Source: JAEWWD01 sp964440115 (lineage in GTDB: Bacteria > Bacillota > Clostridia > Christensenellales > CAG-138). Taken from it: 64,000 nt of DNA. Positions 53,579 through 62,382 of this stretch are shown piece by piece (the stretch's first letter is position 1; each line of letters opens with the position of its first letter). The stretch is from positions 372,001 through 436,000 of the forward strand of contig CAYTPV010000003.1 of assembly GCA_964440115.1 (NCBI GenBank), given 5' to 3'. Position numbers and translations under genes: made by a program. Below the pieces are notes generated by a model. The model was not told the DNA's origin. It ran no database searches and saw only the letters and a list, made by a program, of their open reading frames with translations.

Positions 53579-54059
53579 CTAGACCCCCCCTATCATTATG
53601 AGTATGAAAGATGGGGGAACAAATATTTTGCTTATAAATTTGTTGAGCAACTCATACTTATCACGTATATTCTCTTTTTCATATTCCTTTTGTTCTAGGT
53701 GGAGAATATTGATCTGTTCATTTAAATCTGCAATCATTTTTTCAAGGCGTTGTTTTTGGTCATTAAATTGTTGTAGATTGTATACACCCTGCTCAAAAGC
53801 ATCCATTACCCTTATAATTGTTTTTTCCTTACTGATCTTTTGTTCGGTGAGATGGCTAAGATTAGAGGTTATCTCTGCACTCTTCATATCTACATCGACA
53901 TCGTCAATCTTTTCTAAAAGCTCTTCTTTGTATTTTATCAATTGCTCATTAATGCTCTTATATAGTATGGTTGTAACCATACCTTTGTTGGGACATTTGG
54001 TACCAATTTCATTTCGATACCAGCAAGGCTTTAAATTTTCAGGAATTCGTCGATCTCCC
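53579..54059 (-). pseudogene. Serine recombinase C-terminal remnant
   Basis: Open from just after a TAG at about 54060 to 53579, ~160 codons. It begins with a recombinase zinc ribbon (CWYRNEIGTKCPNKG) and continues as the long coiled coil typical of large serine recombinases (QKISKEKTIIRVMDAFEQGV; QRLEKMIADLNEQINILHLE). The catalytic N-terminus and recombinase domain are missing. Marks a decayed integrative element in this AT-rich stretch. Confidence 0.75.
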
Positions 54060-54223
54060 TAAAGGATAGAGACATAGTATGACCACACATTAACGATACC
54101 TTAACAGATATTGAAAAAAATAAATTATATTGGTCAGTTATAGACTGTATAATCTGCACAAGGGTGCACAATAATATCGATATTCAAATTAAGTTTAAAT
54201 AAATCATGGAAGGGGGTGGTGCT

Positions 54224-56265
54224 ATGAACTCAATTAGACAGCCCAATGGATTGATCCACGAAAAATCTCCATATCTAATACAGCATGCGTATAATCCTGT
54301 AAACTGGTACCCGTGGTCAAGCGAAGCTTTTGATAAAGCAAAGCGGGAAGATAAACCTATCTTTCTTTCCATTGGGTATAGCTAGATTGATTCTATTTAA
54401 GAACTTGTCATTGGTGTCACGTCATGGAACGGGAATCCTTTGAGGACGAAGAAGTCGCCGCGCTGCTCAACGACGGCTTTGTCAGCATCAAAGTCGATCG
54501 GGAAGAGCGGCCGGATATCGACACCGTATACATGACGGTCTGTCAGGCGTTCACGGGGCAGGGCGGGTGGCCGCTGACTATCGTTATGACGCCATTGCAG
54601 AAACCGTTTTTTGCGGCGACATACCTCCCCAAAGAGACGAACGGACCTTTCCGTGGAATGATGGATCTGCTGCCAGCGCTTTTAGAGCTGTGGCGTGATG
54701 AACGTGAGCGCGTAGTCAAGCAGGGCGAGGCAACGACCCGGTTTCTTTTAGAGCAGGAACAAAGCAGGCCGCGGCAAAAGTCGCCGGACGAAGCACTCAT
54801 CCGCAGCGCCGCGCAGCAGCTCAAATCGTCGTTCGATCCGCAGTACGGCGGCTTTTCTAAAGCGCCCAAATTCCCCATGCCGCATATGCTGCTGCTGTTG
54901 CTGCGATACGCGCAGCAGACGGGGGATAACCCATCTTTAAAAATGGCGGAAGAGACTCTCGCGCACATGTATCGCGGCGGCATTTTCGACCATATCGGCG
55001 GCGGGTTTTCCCGCTATTCCACGGATAGAAAGTGGCTGGTGCCGCATTTTGAAAAAATGCTCTACGATAACGCGCTGCTGCTGTGGGCATACAGCGAAGC
55101 GTTCGCACAAACGCAGAACCCGCTGTATCGCTATGTCGCGCGGCGCATCGTCGCCTACGCAACGCGCGAGCTTTGCGATAAAACGGGCGGGTTTTACTGC
55201 GGACAGGATGCGGACAGCGAAGGCGTGGAAGGAAAATATTATGTGTTCACGCCGGAAGAGGCCGACACCGCGCTGCCCGGTCACGGAGAGGATATCTGCA
55301 GTTGGCTGGGTATAACAAAGGGCGGAAATTTCGAGGGTGGAAGCATTCCCAACCTGCTGCATCATAAGGATACCCCCATTCCGGACGCAGCGCGGCAGAT
55401 GGATATGGAGCGGCTGTTTGCCTACCGCCGCGAACGCGTGCCGCCTGCGACAGATGATAAAATACTGACCGCGTGGAACGCGCTGATGATCATGGCGCTC
55501 GCGCGGGCATATCGCGCTTTGGGCGGGCGGGAGCATCTGGACGCGGCGCTCGGCGCGATGAAATGCATCGATACTTACCTGATTAAGCTCAACGGCGAAC
55601 TGTTTGTACGCTACCGCGACGGGCGTGCGGACCACGATGGGCAGCTTGCGGATTACGCGTTTTACGGGCTGGCGTTGCTGGAGCTGTATGCCGTTTCAGC
55701 CGACGCGCCGCTGCTTAAGCGTGCGGCGCAGATCGCGCGGCGCATGCTCGACCTGTTCGGGGATGAACAAAGCGGACTGTTCGCGTATTCCTCACAAGCG
55801 GAACAGCTCATATCCCGCCCCAAGGAAGCGTACGATGGGGCGATGCCTTCGGGCAATTCGGCTGCCGCCATGCTGTTGACGCGGCTTTCACGGCTGACCG
55901 GCGAGCCATTCTTTATGGAACAATCTCGGCGACAGCTGGAGTTTACAGCGTCGCATGCGGCTGAAGCGCCCATGGGGCATTGCTTCGGCCTGCTCGCTGT
56001 GGCGGAATATGTGTACCCCGGCGCGGAGCTTGTGATCGTAACTAAAGAAGAGCAGGACTGGCCGGAACTCCTCAGACAGATCCCGCAGCATGTGGCCGTG
56101 CTTGTAAAAACGCCGTCCTCAGTTGAAACGCTCAATGAAGTTGCGCCATTTACAGCCTCTTATCCCTTCCCTGAGGAAGGGACGGCGTATTACGTGTGCA
56201 AAAACGGCGCCTGTCAGGCGCCGGTAACAACATGGGAGAAATGTCTGGAGCTGCTTATGCGTTAA
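54224..56265 (+). pseudogene. YyaL-type thioredoxin-domain (DUF255) gene broken by a 20-bp insertion
   Basis: The 5' part (ATG 54224, AGGGGGTGG upstream) encodes EKSPYLIQHAYNPVNWYPWS and ends IGYS at a TAG (54383-54385). The family continues IGYS-TCHWCHVMERESF; TCHWCHVMERESF is encoded from 54403 in another frame. The 20 bases 54383-54402 are extra and carry stops in both frames. Downstream the frame is intact to 56265 (RPDIDTVYMTVCQAFTGQGG; GFSRYSTDRKWLVPHFEKML; FYCGQDADSEGVEGKYYVFT). The 5' 160 bp are AT-rich and the rest GC-rich. Translation from the internal ATG at 54424 would lack the CHWCH motif. Confidence 0.85.
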
Positions 56266-57220
56266 GTTCGTCTTTGAGAAGCGTGTGCAGCACGCCGTCC
56301 ATCACGCGGCCGTTTTTATAAACGCCGCGTCTTTTTATGCCCTCACGCGTGAAGCCGGCTTTTTCGAGCACACGGCAGGAAGCGGGGTTACCGCTGAACA
56401 CCTCCGCGTATATACATTCAAGATCGAACTGCGCAAACGCCTGCGCGCAGATTTGCCGCACGGCGCGCGGCATGATACCGCGCCCCCAATACGGCTCCGC
56501 CAGCCAATAACCGAGTTCCGCCGTCTTTTCGTACACGTCGGAGCCTAAAAATACGCCTATGCTGCCCACAGGCACGCCATCTATTTCGATAGCGCGCAGA
56601 ATGCGCCGGTTGCCGTCGTTTGAGACGCAGCTTTCAATAAAGCCGCGCGCGTCTTCCGGCGTATAGGGTATGGGGAACCCGTTGCGCAGATTCTGCGCAA
56701 CTTTGGGGTTGTTCGCGTATGGCTGCATGAGAACAGCGTCTTCTAAACGCCACGGACGCAATGTGAACGAAGGACGCATGGCGTAGCACATGGGCGTATA
56801 GAGTATGCCGTTCTGCATCTGCTCCTCGCTTTGCACCACAAACCCCAGTTTTTCATAGGCGGGGATGCCATATCGTGAGGCGTTGACGGAAATTTCATCA
56901 GCTTCAGCTGCCGCCGCTTCTTTTTTAAGCTCTGCGAACAGCGCGCGCGCAATGCCTTTCTTGTGATATGCTGGCCGCACGAACAGCAGGCTGATATGGT
57001 TTACGCCGCGGCCGCACAATATGCCCGCGAGCACGCCGTCTTCTTCGTACCCCCATACCAGTTCGCCCTCGGGAGACTCCCGATGCGCGAACGTTTCTAA
57101 GAATTCATAGAACGTATTCACGCCCTCTTCGGGGTAATCCGGCGCGACAAACTCATCGAATACGCTTTTCACCAGCTCCGCCGCGGCGGGCAATTCTTCC
57201 CGAGATAGTCTGCGAACCAT
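56255..57220 (-). CDS. Protein with two GNAT acetyltransferase domains
   Basis: 321 aa from the ATG at 57220. Domain 1 has SLLFVRPAYHKKGIARALFA; domain 2 (residues ~160-321) is RimJ/RimL-like with AELGYWLAEPYWGRGIMPRA and NPASCRVLEKAGFTREG. Substrates unknown. The stop overlaps the convergent broken gene by 11 bp. Confidence 0.88.
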   Translation of the reverse strand: MVRRLSREELPAAAELVKSVFDEFVAPDYPEEGVNTFYEFLETFAHRESPEGELVWGYEEDGVLAGILCGRGVNHISLLFVRPAYHKKGIARALFAELKKEAAAAEADEISVNASRYGIPAYEKLGFVVQSEEQMQNGILYTPMCYAMRPSFTLRPWRLEDAVLMQPYANNPKVAQNLRNGFPIPYTPEDARGFIESCVSNDGNRRILRAIEIDGVPVGSIGVFLGSDVYEKTAELGYWLAEPYWGRGIMPRAVRQICAQAFAQFDLECIYAEVFSGNPASCRVLEKAGFTREGIKRRGVYKNGRVMDGVLHTLLKDELNA

Positions 57221-57245
57221 AATAGACGCCCCCCAAACGCAGTCA

Positions 57246-57533
57246 TTATTTAACCGAAAAACACACATACGTAATCAGCGCCGCCTGCAGCAGCAGGAAC
57301 AACGGCACGAGAATATAAAACCGCGCGTGCTTCGTTTTATGACGGAACGCCAGCATGCCCGCAAGTGCACCCGCTGCCCCAAACAGAGCCGCGATGAGCA
57401 GCAGCGTACGTTCGGGTATCCGCCATTCCTTCTTACGGGCGCGGTGTTTATCCACACCATAAACCAAGAACACGATCACATTATAAACAAGGAGCGCCGC
57501 CGCGATGTATGTTCCATAGCCGTCAATTTGCAT
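57246..57533 (-). CDS. DUF1294 small membrane protein
   Basis: 95 aa from the ATG at 57533 with GGAGG upstream. VYNVIVFLVYGVDKHRARKK, then RIPERTLLLIAALFGAAGAL, and a last helix: about three membrane segments of the DUF1294 family. Function unknown. Confidence 0.88.
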   Translation of the reverse strand: MQIDGYGTYIAAALLVYNVIVFLVYGVDKHRARKKEWRIPERTLLLIAALFGAAGALAGMLAFRHKTKHARFYILVPLFLLLQAALITYVCFSVK

Positions 57534-57629
57534 GCATTTCCTCCGCCGCAGCACTACTGTCTGCGACTTTATAGTACCACGATCAACGCCCGTAAAAAAG
57601 CGGCAAAAAAGGAATTATTACGCGATTGT

Positions 57630-57657
57630 TTGACACGGATAATAAGCGTGGTATATT
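57630..57657 (+). promoter_or_regulatory. Promoter of the YegP-like gene
   Basis: TTGACA (57630-57635), 16-bp spacer, TATATT (57652-57657); ~44 nt before the GTG start. Confidence 0.75.
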
Positions 57658-57700
57658 AGTTGTATATTCCATATCATACAATAATTTGGAGGATACAGCT

Positions 57701-58072
57701 GTGGGCAAATTCGTAGTAAACACAACCAAAACGGGCTTCACGTTTCATCTGAAAGCCGCGAACGGCGAAACAATTGCCACAAGTGAAGTGTACACATCCG
57801 AAGCCGGCTGCATGAACGGCATCGACAGCGTCAAAAAGAATGCTCCGGCCGCACAGGTGGAAGACCAGACAGCCGAAGGCTATGCCGTACAGAAGAACCC
57901 CAAGTTTGAAGTGTATACCGATAAAGCCGGCGAATACCGTTTCCGCCTGACCGCCACCAATGGGCAGACAATCGCCGCAAGCGAAGGCTACAAGGCCAAG
58001 GCATCCTGCCTGAACGGCATCGAGAGTGTGAAAAAGAACGCGCCCGACGCGCCCGTTGAAAAGGCAGAGTAA
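57701..58072 (+). CDS. YegP-like protein with two DUF1508 repeats
   Basis: 123 aa from GTG at 57701 with TGGAGG 9 nt upstream. Two repeats, GKFVVNTTKTGFTFHLKAAN..NGIDSVKKNAP and PKFEVYTDKAGEYRFRLTAT..NGIESVKKNAP. Small soluble protein, function unknown. Confidence 0.88.
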   Translation: MGKFVVNTTKTGFTFHLKAANGETIATSEVYTSEAGCMNGIDSVKKNAPAAQVEDQTAEGYAVQKNPKFEVYTDKAGEYRFRLTATNGQTIAASEGYKAKASCLNGIESVKKNAPDAPVEKAE

Positions 58073-58081
58073 CCCTCTATC

Positions 58082-58166
58082 AAAAAAGTGTCATCGGCAC
58101 TTTTTTGAGTTCACAGGAACCGCTTGCGCCTTTGGCGCGGTCGGCGGTCCCTGCAAGGAAAACCTT
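58082..58166. repeat. Structured intergenic repeat, family 3, copy 2, with terminator hairpin
   Basis: AAAAAAGTG / CACTTTTTT stem with T run (58082-58107) probably ends the YegP-like transcript. It is followed by TTTTGAGTTCACAGGAACCG, a GCGCCTTTGGCGC hairpin and GGTCCCTGCAAGG, matching 31362-31440. Confidence 0.7.
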
Positions 58167-58267
58167 GACGCGGCAAGGCTCTTCGCTCGCGCCGCACATG
58201 TCGCCGCTCACGAATAAAGCCTATATCAAATGCATTCATTCACCCACAAGGTGCTTCAACAATCTTA

Positions 58268-58297
58268 ACGTCCCCACAAGGGGGCGTTTTTGTTTTA
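58268..58297 (+). terminator. Terminator upstream of msrAB
   Basis: ACGTCCCC / GGGGGCGT stem (58268-58287, one G-T pair), ACAA loop, then TTTTTGTTTT. Confidence 0.7.
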
Positions 58298-58361
58298 CAG
58301 GTGGGTGGAACGGGGTATAGTAAACCAAGGAATGATCTTAACGGCGAGTGAGGTGCGTACT

Positions 58362-59300
58362 ATGGCAGTGATTTATCTGGCGGGCGGCTGTTTCTGGGGG
58401 CTTGAAAAATATTTGGGAGAGATTCCCGGCGTATCCTCAACGAAGTCCGGATACGCGAACGGCAAAACGGCTTGCCCTACCTATGAGCAGGTCTGCAATG
58501 GATCGGGGCACGCGGAAGCCGTGCGTGTGGAATATGACCCTTCCCTACTGCCTCTGTCGTTTTTGTTAGAGTTGTTTTTTGATGTTATCGACCCGCTTTC
58601 TGTCAACCGGCAGGGGCATGACACGGGCGAACAATACCGCACGGGTATTTATTTTGAGGATGAAAAAGATCAACCCGTCATTCAGACATCTATTGATAAG
58701 CTCGCTTTACGATTGGGGCGAAAGCCTGCGGTAGAATGCAAACCGCTTGCGCAGTTCTTCCCGGCTGAGGATTACCACCAGCGGTATCTCGATAAACACC
58801 CGACAGGGTACTGCCATATCAGCATGGATAAAATCAAAAAGGCGCGGCATGCGCGCGTAGACCCGAGCTTATACACGCTGCCGGATAAAAATGTGCTCAA
58901 ATCCTCGCTTACACCGCTGCAATATGATGTAACGCAGCGTGCCGCTACAGAGCCTCCGTTTCAGAACGAATTCCATGAGGATTTCCGCGAAGGCATTTAC
59001 GTGGATGTCACGACGGGGGAGCCGCTGTTTTCTTCAGCCGATAAATTCTCCTCGGGCTGCGGATGGCCTAGCTTTACAAAACCTATCGACCCCTTCACCG
59101 TCCACGAAAAGCAGGACAACGCGTTTGGCATGCACCGAACGGAAGTGAGGAGCCGCGTGGGCGACGCGCATCTTGGCCATGTGTTCAACGACGGCCCGCG
59201 GCAGCACGGCGGGCTAAGGTACTGCATCAACAGCGCGGCACTGCGCTTTATTCCCAAAGAGGATATGGAGAAAGAAGGATACGGATATCTGCTGAAATAA
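58362..59300 (+). CDS. msrAB: Bifunctional methionine sulfoxide reductase MsrA-MsrB
   Basis: 312 aa. MsrA half: catalytic Cys in AGGCFWGLEKYLGEI and DPLSVNRQGHDTGEQYRTGI. MsrB half (from ~residue 170): FSSGCGWPSF, DAHLGHVFNDGP and catalytic Cys in RYCINSAALRF. The two CxxC zinc pairs of many MsrBs are absent. Reduces both S and R sulfoxides of methionine in protein. GTGAGG precedes the ATG at 58362. Confidence 0.95.
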   Translation: MAVIYLAGGCFWGLEKYLGEIPGVSSTKSGYANGKTACPTYEQVCNGSGHAEAVRVEYDPSLLPLSFLLELFFDVIDPLSVNRQGHDTGEQYRTGIYFEDEKDQPVIQTSIDKLALRLGRKPAVECKPLAQFFPAEDYHQRYLDKHPTGYCHISMDKIKKARHARVDPSLYTLPDKNVLKSSLTPLQYDVTQRAATEPPFQNEFHEDFREGIYVDVTTGEPLFSSADKFSSGCGWPSFTKPIDPFTVHEKQDNAFGMHRTEVRSRVGDAHLGHVFNDGPRQHGGLRYCINSAALRFIPKEDMEKEGYGYLLK

Positions 59301-59328
59301 AAAATAATATATTTCCTTAATTTACATA

Positions 59329-59357
59329 TTGACAAGCCCCAATACCGGGTATATATT
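59329..59357 (+). promoter_or_regulatory. Promoter for riboswitch 1 and the TadG-like gene
   Basis: TTGACA (59329-59334), 17-bp spacer, TATATT (59352-59357), placing the RNA start just before the first aptamer. Confidence 0.88.
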
Positions 59358-59381
59358 AATTCATACCTAATAAGGTGAAAA

Positions 59382-59461
59382 AGGGCAAAGCCGGCGAAAG
59401 CCGGTGGCGCAAAGCTAAAGGGCCTACCGGTCTATAAAAGACCCACGGCAGCCAGTTGCCA
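59382..59461 (+). promoter_or_regulatory. c-di-GMP-I (GEMM) riboswitch aptamer 1
   Basis: P1 strands GGGCAA (59383) and TTGCC (59456); GCCGGC-GAAA-GCCGGT tetraloop hairpin; core GGCGCAAAGCTAAAGGGCC; second hairpin; ACGGCAGCCAGTTGCC. The GNRA loop plus CGCAAAGC core identifies the class. It leads a transcript into the TadG-like gene. Confidence 0.93.
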
Positions 59462-59511
59462 CAATCGAGGATCGCGTTGGGCAGATTGCCTGAGGCGGGA
59501 ATTGGTCGTTA

Positions 59512-59547
59512 CCGCAACTGACTGGTACAGGTCAGCTGCGGTTTTTT
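59512..59547 (+). terminator. Expression-platform terminator of riboswitch 1
   Basis: CCGCAACTGAC pairs with GTCAGCTGCGG (one mismatch pair), followed by TTTTTT. Its GCAACTG (59514-59520) is complementary to CAGTTGC (59453-59459) of the aptamer 3' strand. Confidence 0.88.
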
Positions 59548-59602
59548 GTTTTATCGGGAAATGTCCAATCGGCGTAGGTTTGATACAGCGAGGAGGGAAA
59601 GC

Positions 59603-60886
59603 ATGGTCATCGTGGCGGCAGGTCTTTGCGTATTGCTTGCGTGCGGCGCGTTTGCCGTGGATATGAGCACGCTGTACCTGGAACGAACGCGCTTACAGAA
59701 TGCGCTGGACGCGGGGGTGCTCGCGGGAGCGTCGCTGCTGCCGGATAAAACCGCGGCGATCGCGGAAGCAAAATCCTATATCATAGGCAACGGGTTTTCC
59801 GCGGACGGCGTTACGTTTACGTTTGAGAACGGCAATATGATCATCACAGCGGAAGGCACAGAGTCAGTGGAGGCAGGCTTTTCCCGCGTGATGGGGCATG
59901 AGCAAAGTCAGGTGCGGGCGCTTGCAAGTGCCGAAAAATACAAAACACCCATCAGTGGCGCGTTCGATTACCTCATATTCTGCGGCGACCCCGGTTACAC
60001 GCTCACCATGGGCGGTCGATTTGATGTCGGCGGCAGCGTGCACGCAAACGGATCATACTACGCCTCGCCGGCATGGGGAAAAATACTCGGCGCAGTAGAG
60101 GCCTGCAAAACGGTATACTGCAACCAGTGGACCATGACGGCAGGGTCGCAGGTACCCAGCGCAAAATACATCGACATGCCGGATTTTTCAGGCGTTGATG
60201 CAACTGTCCGCCCAACTCTGCCCATCCGGCCTGCCGTCTATACCAGTATCGGCTCAGGTTCGCTTCCCTGGCAGTCAATACAGACATTCAACAGCTACAC
60301 AGTTGCCACCGGCAATACGACAATCAACTGCCAGCAACTCACCATTAACAACACATTCCACTGTGAAGGCAGCCTCAACATCACCGGCAAGGGAGTTTTG
60401 GCCGGCGGAAATACGCTTTATGTAAATGGAAACCTCACCATCGGCAACATGTCCGCTATTGACGGCAAAGTATTTGTAAATGGCAATGTATCCATATCGG
60501 GCGGCGCGCCAGCCTGTACACTCAACGGCACGATATACGCTACGGGCAGCATCACCTTTGAAAATACGTTCATAGGCACTGGCAATGTGTTTGCGGGCGG
60601 CAACATCAACTTCAAGGGCGGCGGCGTGCAGCTGCGCGCAAGCGATTCAGTCTGCGTATATTCGAAGAACGCGAATATCTATATAGAAACAGGCAGCACC
60701 ACCGTCACGGGTATCGTATACGCTCCCAAGGGGGAAATTACGGTGCATGGCAACACCACGACATTCTACGGCAATATCATTGGTTACCGCGTTACAGGCA
60801 TTCCCGCGGATCTCATCATGCGTGCGCCGACTTCGCCCCTTCCTTACGGAGGCTCAAGCAAGGATGCGGTGCGGCTGGTAAAATAA
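59603..60886 (+). CDS. TadG-like pilus assembly protein with C-terminal beta-repeat domain
   Basis: 427 aa from ATG 59603, which has AGGAGGG 5 nt upstream; an ATG at 59561 would add a charged tail but lacks a ribosome site. N-terminal membrane anchor VIVAAGLCVLLACGAFAVDM and AVDMSTLYLERTRLQNALDA are typical of TadE/TadG-type minor pilins. From residue ~260 come short beta repeats (YVNGNLTIGN, FVNGNVSISGG, FAGGNINFKGG) like a bactofilin or beta-helix stack. Probably a surface-exposed or tip component. Confidence 0.8.
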   Translation: MVIVAAGLCVLLACGAFAVDMSTLYLERTRLQNALDAGVLAGASLLPDKTAAIAEAKSYIIGNGFSADGVTFTFENGNMIITAEGTESVEAGFSRVMGHEQSQVRALASAEKYKTPISGAFDYLIFCGDPGYTLTMGGRFDVGGSVHANGSYYASPAWGKILGAVEACKTVYCNQWTMTAGSQVPSAKYIDMPDFSGVDATVRPTLPIRPAVYTSIGSGSLPWQSIQTFNSYTVATGNTTINCQQLTINNTFHCEGSLNITGKGVLAGGNTLYVNGNLTIGNMSAIDGKVFVNGNVSISGGAPACTLNGTIYATGSITFENTFIGTGNVFAGGNINFKGGGVQLRASDSVCVYSKNANIYIETGSTTVTGIVYAPKGEITVHGNTTTFYGNIIGYRVTGIPADLIMRAPTSPLPYGGSSKDAVRLVK

Positions 60887-60959
60887 TTGAAATAGAATTC
60901 GGAATTGTTGTTTGAGATTTCTGATACCTGTTTATAGTACTTATACAAGCGTATTAATA

Positions 60960-61031
60960 GCATAGCCGGTGAAAGCCGGTGACGCAAAGCTAAAGGGCCT
61001 AAAGGCGAAAGCCTATGGCAGCCAGTTGCCG
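60960..61031 (+). promoter_or_regulatory. c-di-GMP-I (GEMM) riboswitch aptamer 2
   Basis: AGCCGGT-GAAA-GCCGGT hairpin, GACGCAAAGCTAAAGGGCC core, AGGCGAAAGCCT hairpin and ATGGCAGCCAGTTGCC. The 5' P1 strand (TAGCAT) is degenerate compared with copy 1, so P1 is short. A weak promoter TTGAGA-15-TATAGT lies at 60912-60938. Confidence 0.9.
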
Positions 61032-61064
61032 CTCACATTTTCACAGCCGCCTGTGAGAGTATTT

Positions 61065-61092
61065 GGCAACTGCGCAACGTGGTTGCCTTTTT
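61065..61092 (+). terminator. Expression-platform terminator of riboswitch 2
   Basis: GGCAAC (61065-61070) pairs with GTTGCC (61082-61087), then TTTTT. GGCAACTG (61065-61072) is perfectly complementary to CAGTTGCC (61023-61030) of the aptamer. Confidence 0.87.
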
Positions 61093-61412
61093 GTGTTCCC
61101 GCAACCAGCGTAAATACAGTACGAACGCAAAACTCCCCCTATGACGATGGGCAGCCAAAACGAAATGGAGGTGACAGGTCAAACCGGCCAAACGCATTCG
61201 GCCCAATCCGCTATTATGCGGTGCGTTTGTCCGTATATTCAGCCCGGTAATTTGCTGCAAGGCTGAGAACTGTTCAGCCGGGTATCACCCCACCGACTGC
61301 GTCAAGAGACGCAATCAACTGCGGTCCGCAGTACAGCGGATCATAAGCACTTACACAACTGCCCTTATGGGGCACAAAACGCGAATACTGCAAAAGTACC
61401 TCTTCAACGATA
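61093..61412 (+). other. Non-coding stretch between riboswitches 2 and 3
   Basis: About 320 nt. A 31-codon frame after GGAGGTGACAGG (about 61163) has a ribosome-like site but no recognisable product. Otherwise I see only small dyads (CCGCTATTATGCGG). It may be a leader or a decayed gene. Confidence 0.4.
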
Positions 61413-61490
61413 ATGGCAACACAATCGAAAGATTGTCTGCGCAAAGCTACAGGGTCTAAAGGCGAAAGCCCATGACAGCCAGCTGCCGAA
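61413..61490 (+). promoter_or_regulatory. c-di-GMP-I (GEMM) riboswitch aptamer 3
   Basis: ATGGCA 5' P1 strand, ACAATC-GAAA-GATTGT hairpin, CTGCGCAAAGCTACAGGGTC core, AGGCGAAAGCCC hairpin and ATGACAGCCAGCTGCC 3' part. It leads into the prepilin peptidase gene. Confidence 0.92.
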
Positions 61491-61580
61491 TGGAGCAACG
61501 CTTTTGTTTACGGATACGTCCCCCGTACTCCCACACGGGATGGACGACGCCCCGCCTGGCGGGACGCTCCGCAGACGACG

Positions 61581-61616
61581 AGCCATCATTCGGTTATCCG
61601 ATTGGTGGCTTTTCCT
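61581..61616 (+). terminator. Expression-platform terminator of riboswitch 3
   Basis: AGCCATCATTCGG pairs with CCGATTGGTGGCT (one mismatch), TTAT loop, then TTTTCCTTTTC. CATTCGG (61587-61593) is complementary to CCGAATG (61486-61492) at the aptamer 3' edge. Confidence 0.85.
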
Positions 61617-61688
61617 TTTCGGCTCCCGCATGAGCCGATAAAGGACGGCTTCAGGAAGCAAACCAACGTTTTTTTAGGAGGCCCGGCG

Positions 61689-62339
61689 ATGTTGATACTC
61701 ATTTTAGCCATACTGGGCGCCGCATGCGCTGTTGGAACAAGACTGCTTAGTCGCAGGCTTGTGAGCGCACGCGAAGGGAACCCCGATGAAAGCTGGCTGC
61801 TGCGCGGCAGGCTTTCGGTGGCATTATTCATGGGTATTGGCTCGCTGGGCTTCGCCCTCATCGCCGCTCTGATCGGTTTTTCGGCGATGGTTCGGCTCAT
61901 TCAATGTCTGCTGGTATTTCAGATACTCCTTTGCCTGAGCGCGGTGGATATCGCCATTCGGCGAATTCCCAACGAGATGCTGTTGGCGCTGTTCATCGTA
62001 TACGCGTTGGGACACACGCTCAGCGCTGGATGGTCTGAATTTACCGACAACCTGCTGGGGGCTGGCATCGCAGCCGTGCTCTTTACCATGCCGGCCCAGA
62101 TGGGACTGTATCCCATCGGCTGGGGCGACATCAAATATGCGACAATGATCGGCTTCTGCTTTGGCCTAATGGGGCTGCTGCAGGTAACAATTGTGATGGG
62201 TCTGGGGTTAGGCCTGTGCACGGTTTACCTGATCATCAGCCGCCGCGGAGGGTTTAAGTCTCTGGCCGCGATCGGTCCATATTTATCCGTCGGCGCGATA
62301 GCCACAATGGTGTTTCCAGTGTTGCATACGATTTTTTAA
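61689..62339 (+). CDS. cpaA: Prepilin peptidase (A24, CpaA/TadV type)
   Basis: 216 aa, about six helices, from ATG 61689 with AGGAG at 61676-61680. The two catalytic aspartates are in LSAVDIAIRRIPNE (Asp87) and GWGDIKYATMIGF (Asp147). No N-terminal methylase zinc domain, as usual for CpaA. It cleaves Flp prepilins at the G/XXXXEY site. Confidence 0.9.
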   Translation: MLILILAILGAACAVGTRLLSRRLVSAREGNPDESWLLRGRLSVALFMGIGSLGFALIAALIGFSAMVRLIQCLLVFQILLCLSAVDIAIRRIPNEMLLALFIVYALGHTLSAGWSEFTDNLLGAGIAAVLFTMPAQMGLYPIGWGDIKYATMIGFCFGLMGLLQVTIVMGLGLGLCTVYLIISRRGGFKSLAAIGPYLSVGAIATMVFPVLHTIF

Positions 62340-62382
62340 CAACCAACACAACTATTACTTATTTTTGAGAGGAGATACAACA

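Noticed and set aside
60969..61250. 93-codon plus-strand frame
   Set aside because: It runs through riboswitch 2 and its terminator; coding is not credible.
59382..61490. Three similar ~80-bp blocks considered as an insertion repeat or CRISPR-like array
   Set aside because: Conserved parts are exactly the c-di-GMP-I core while outer stems differ by paired changes, so they are riboswitches.
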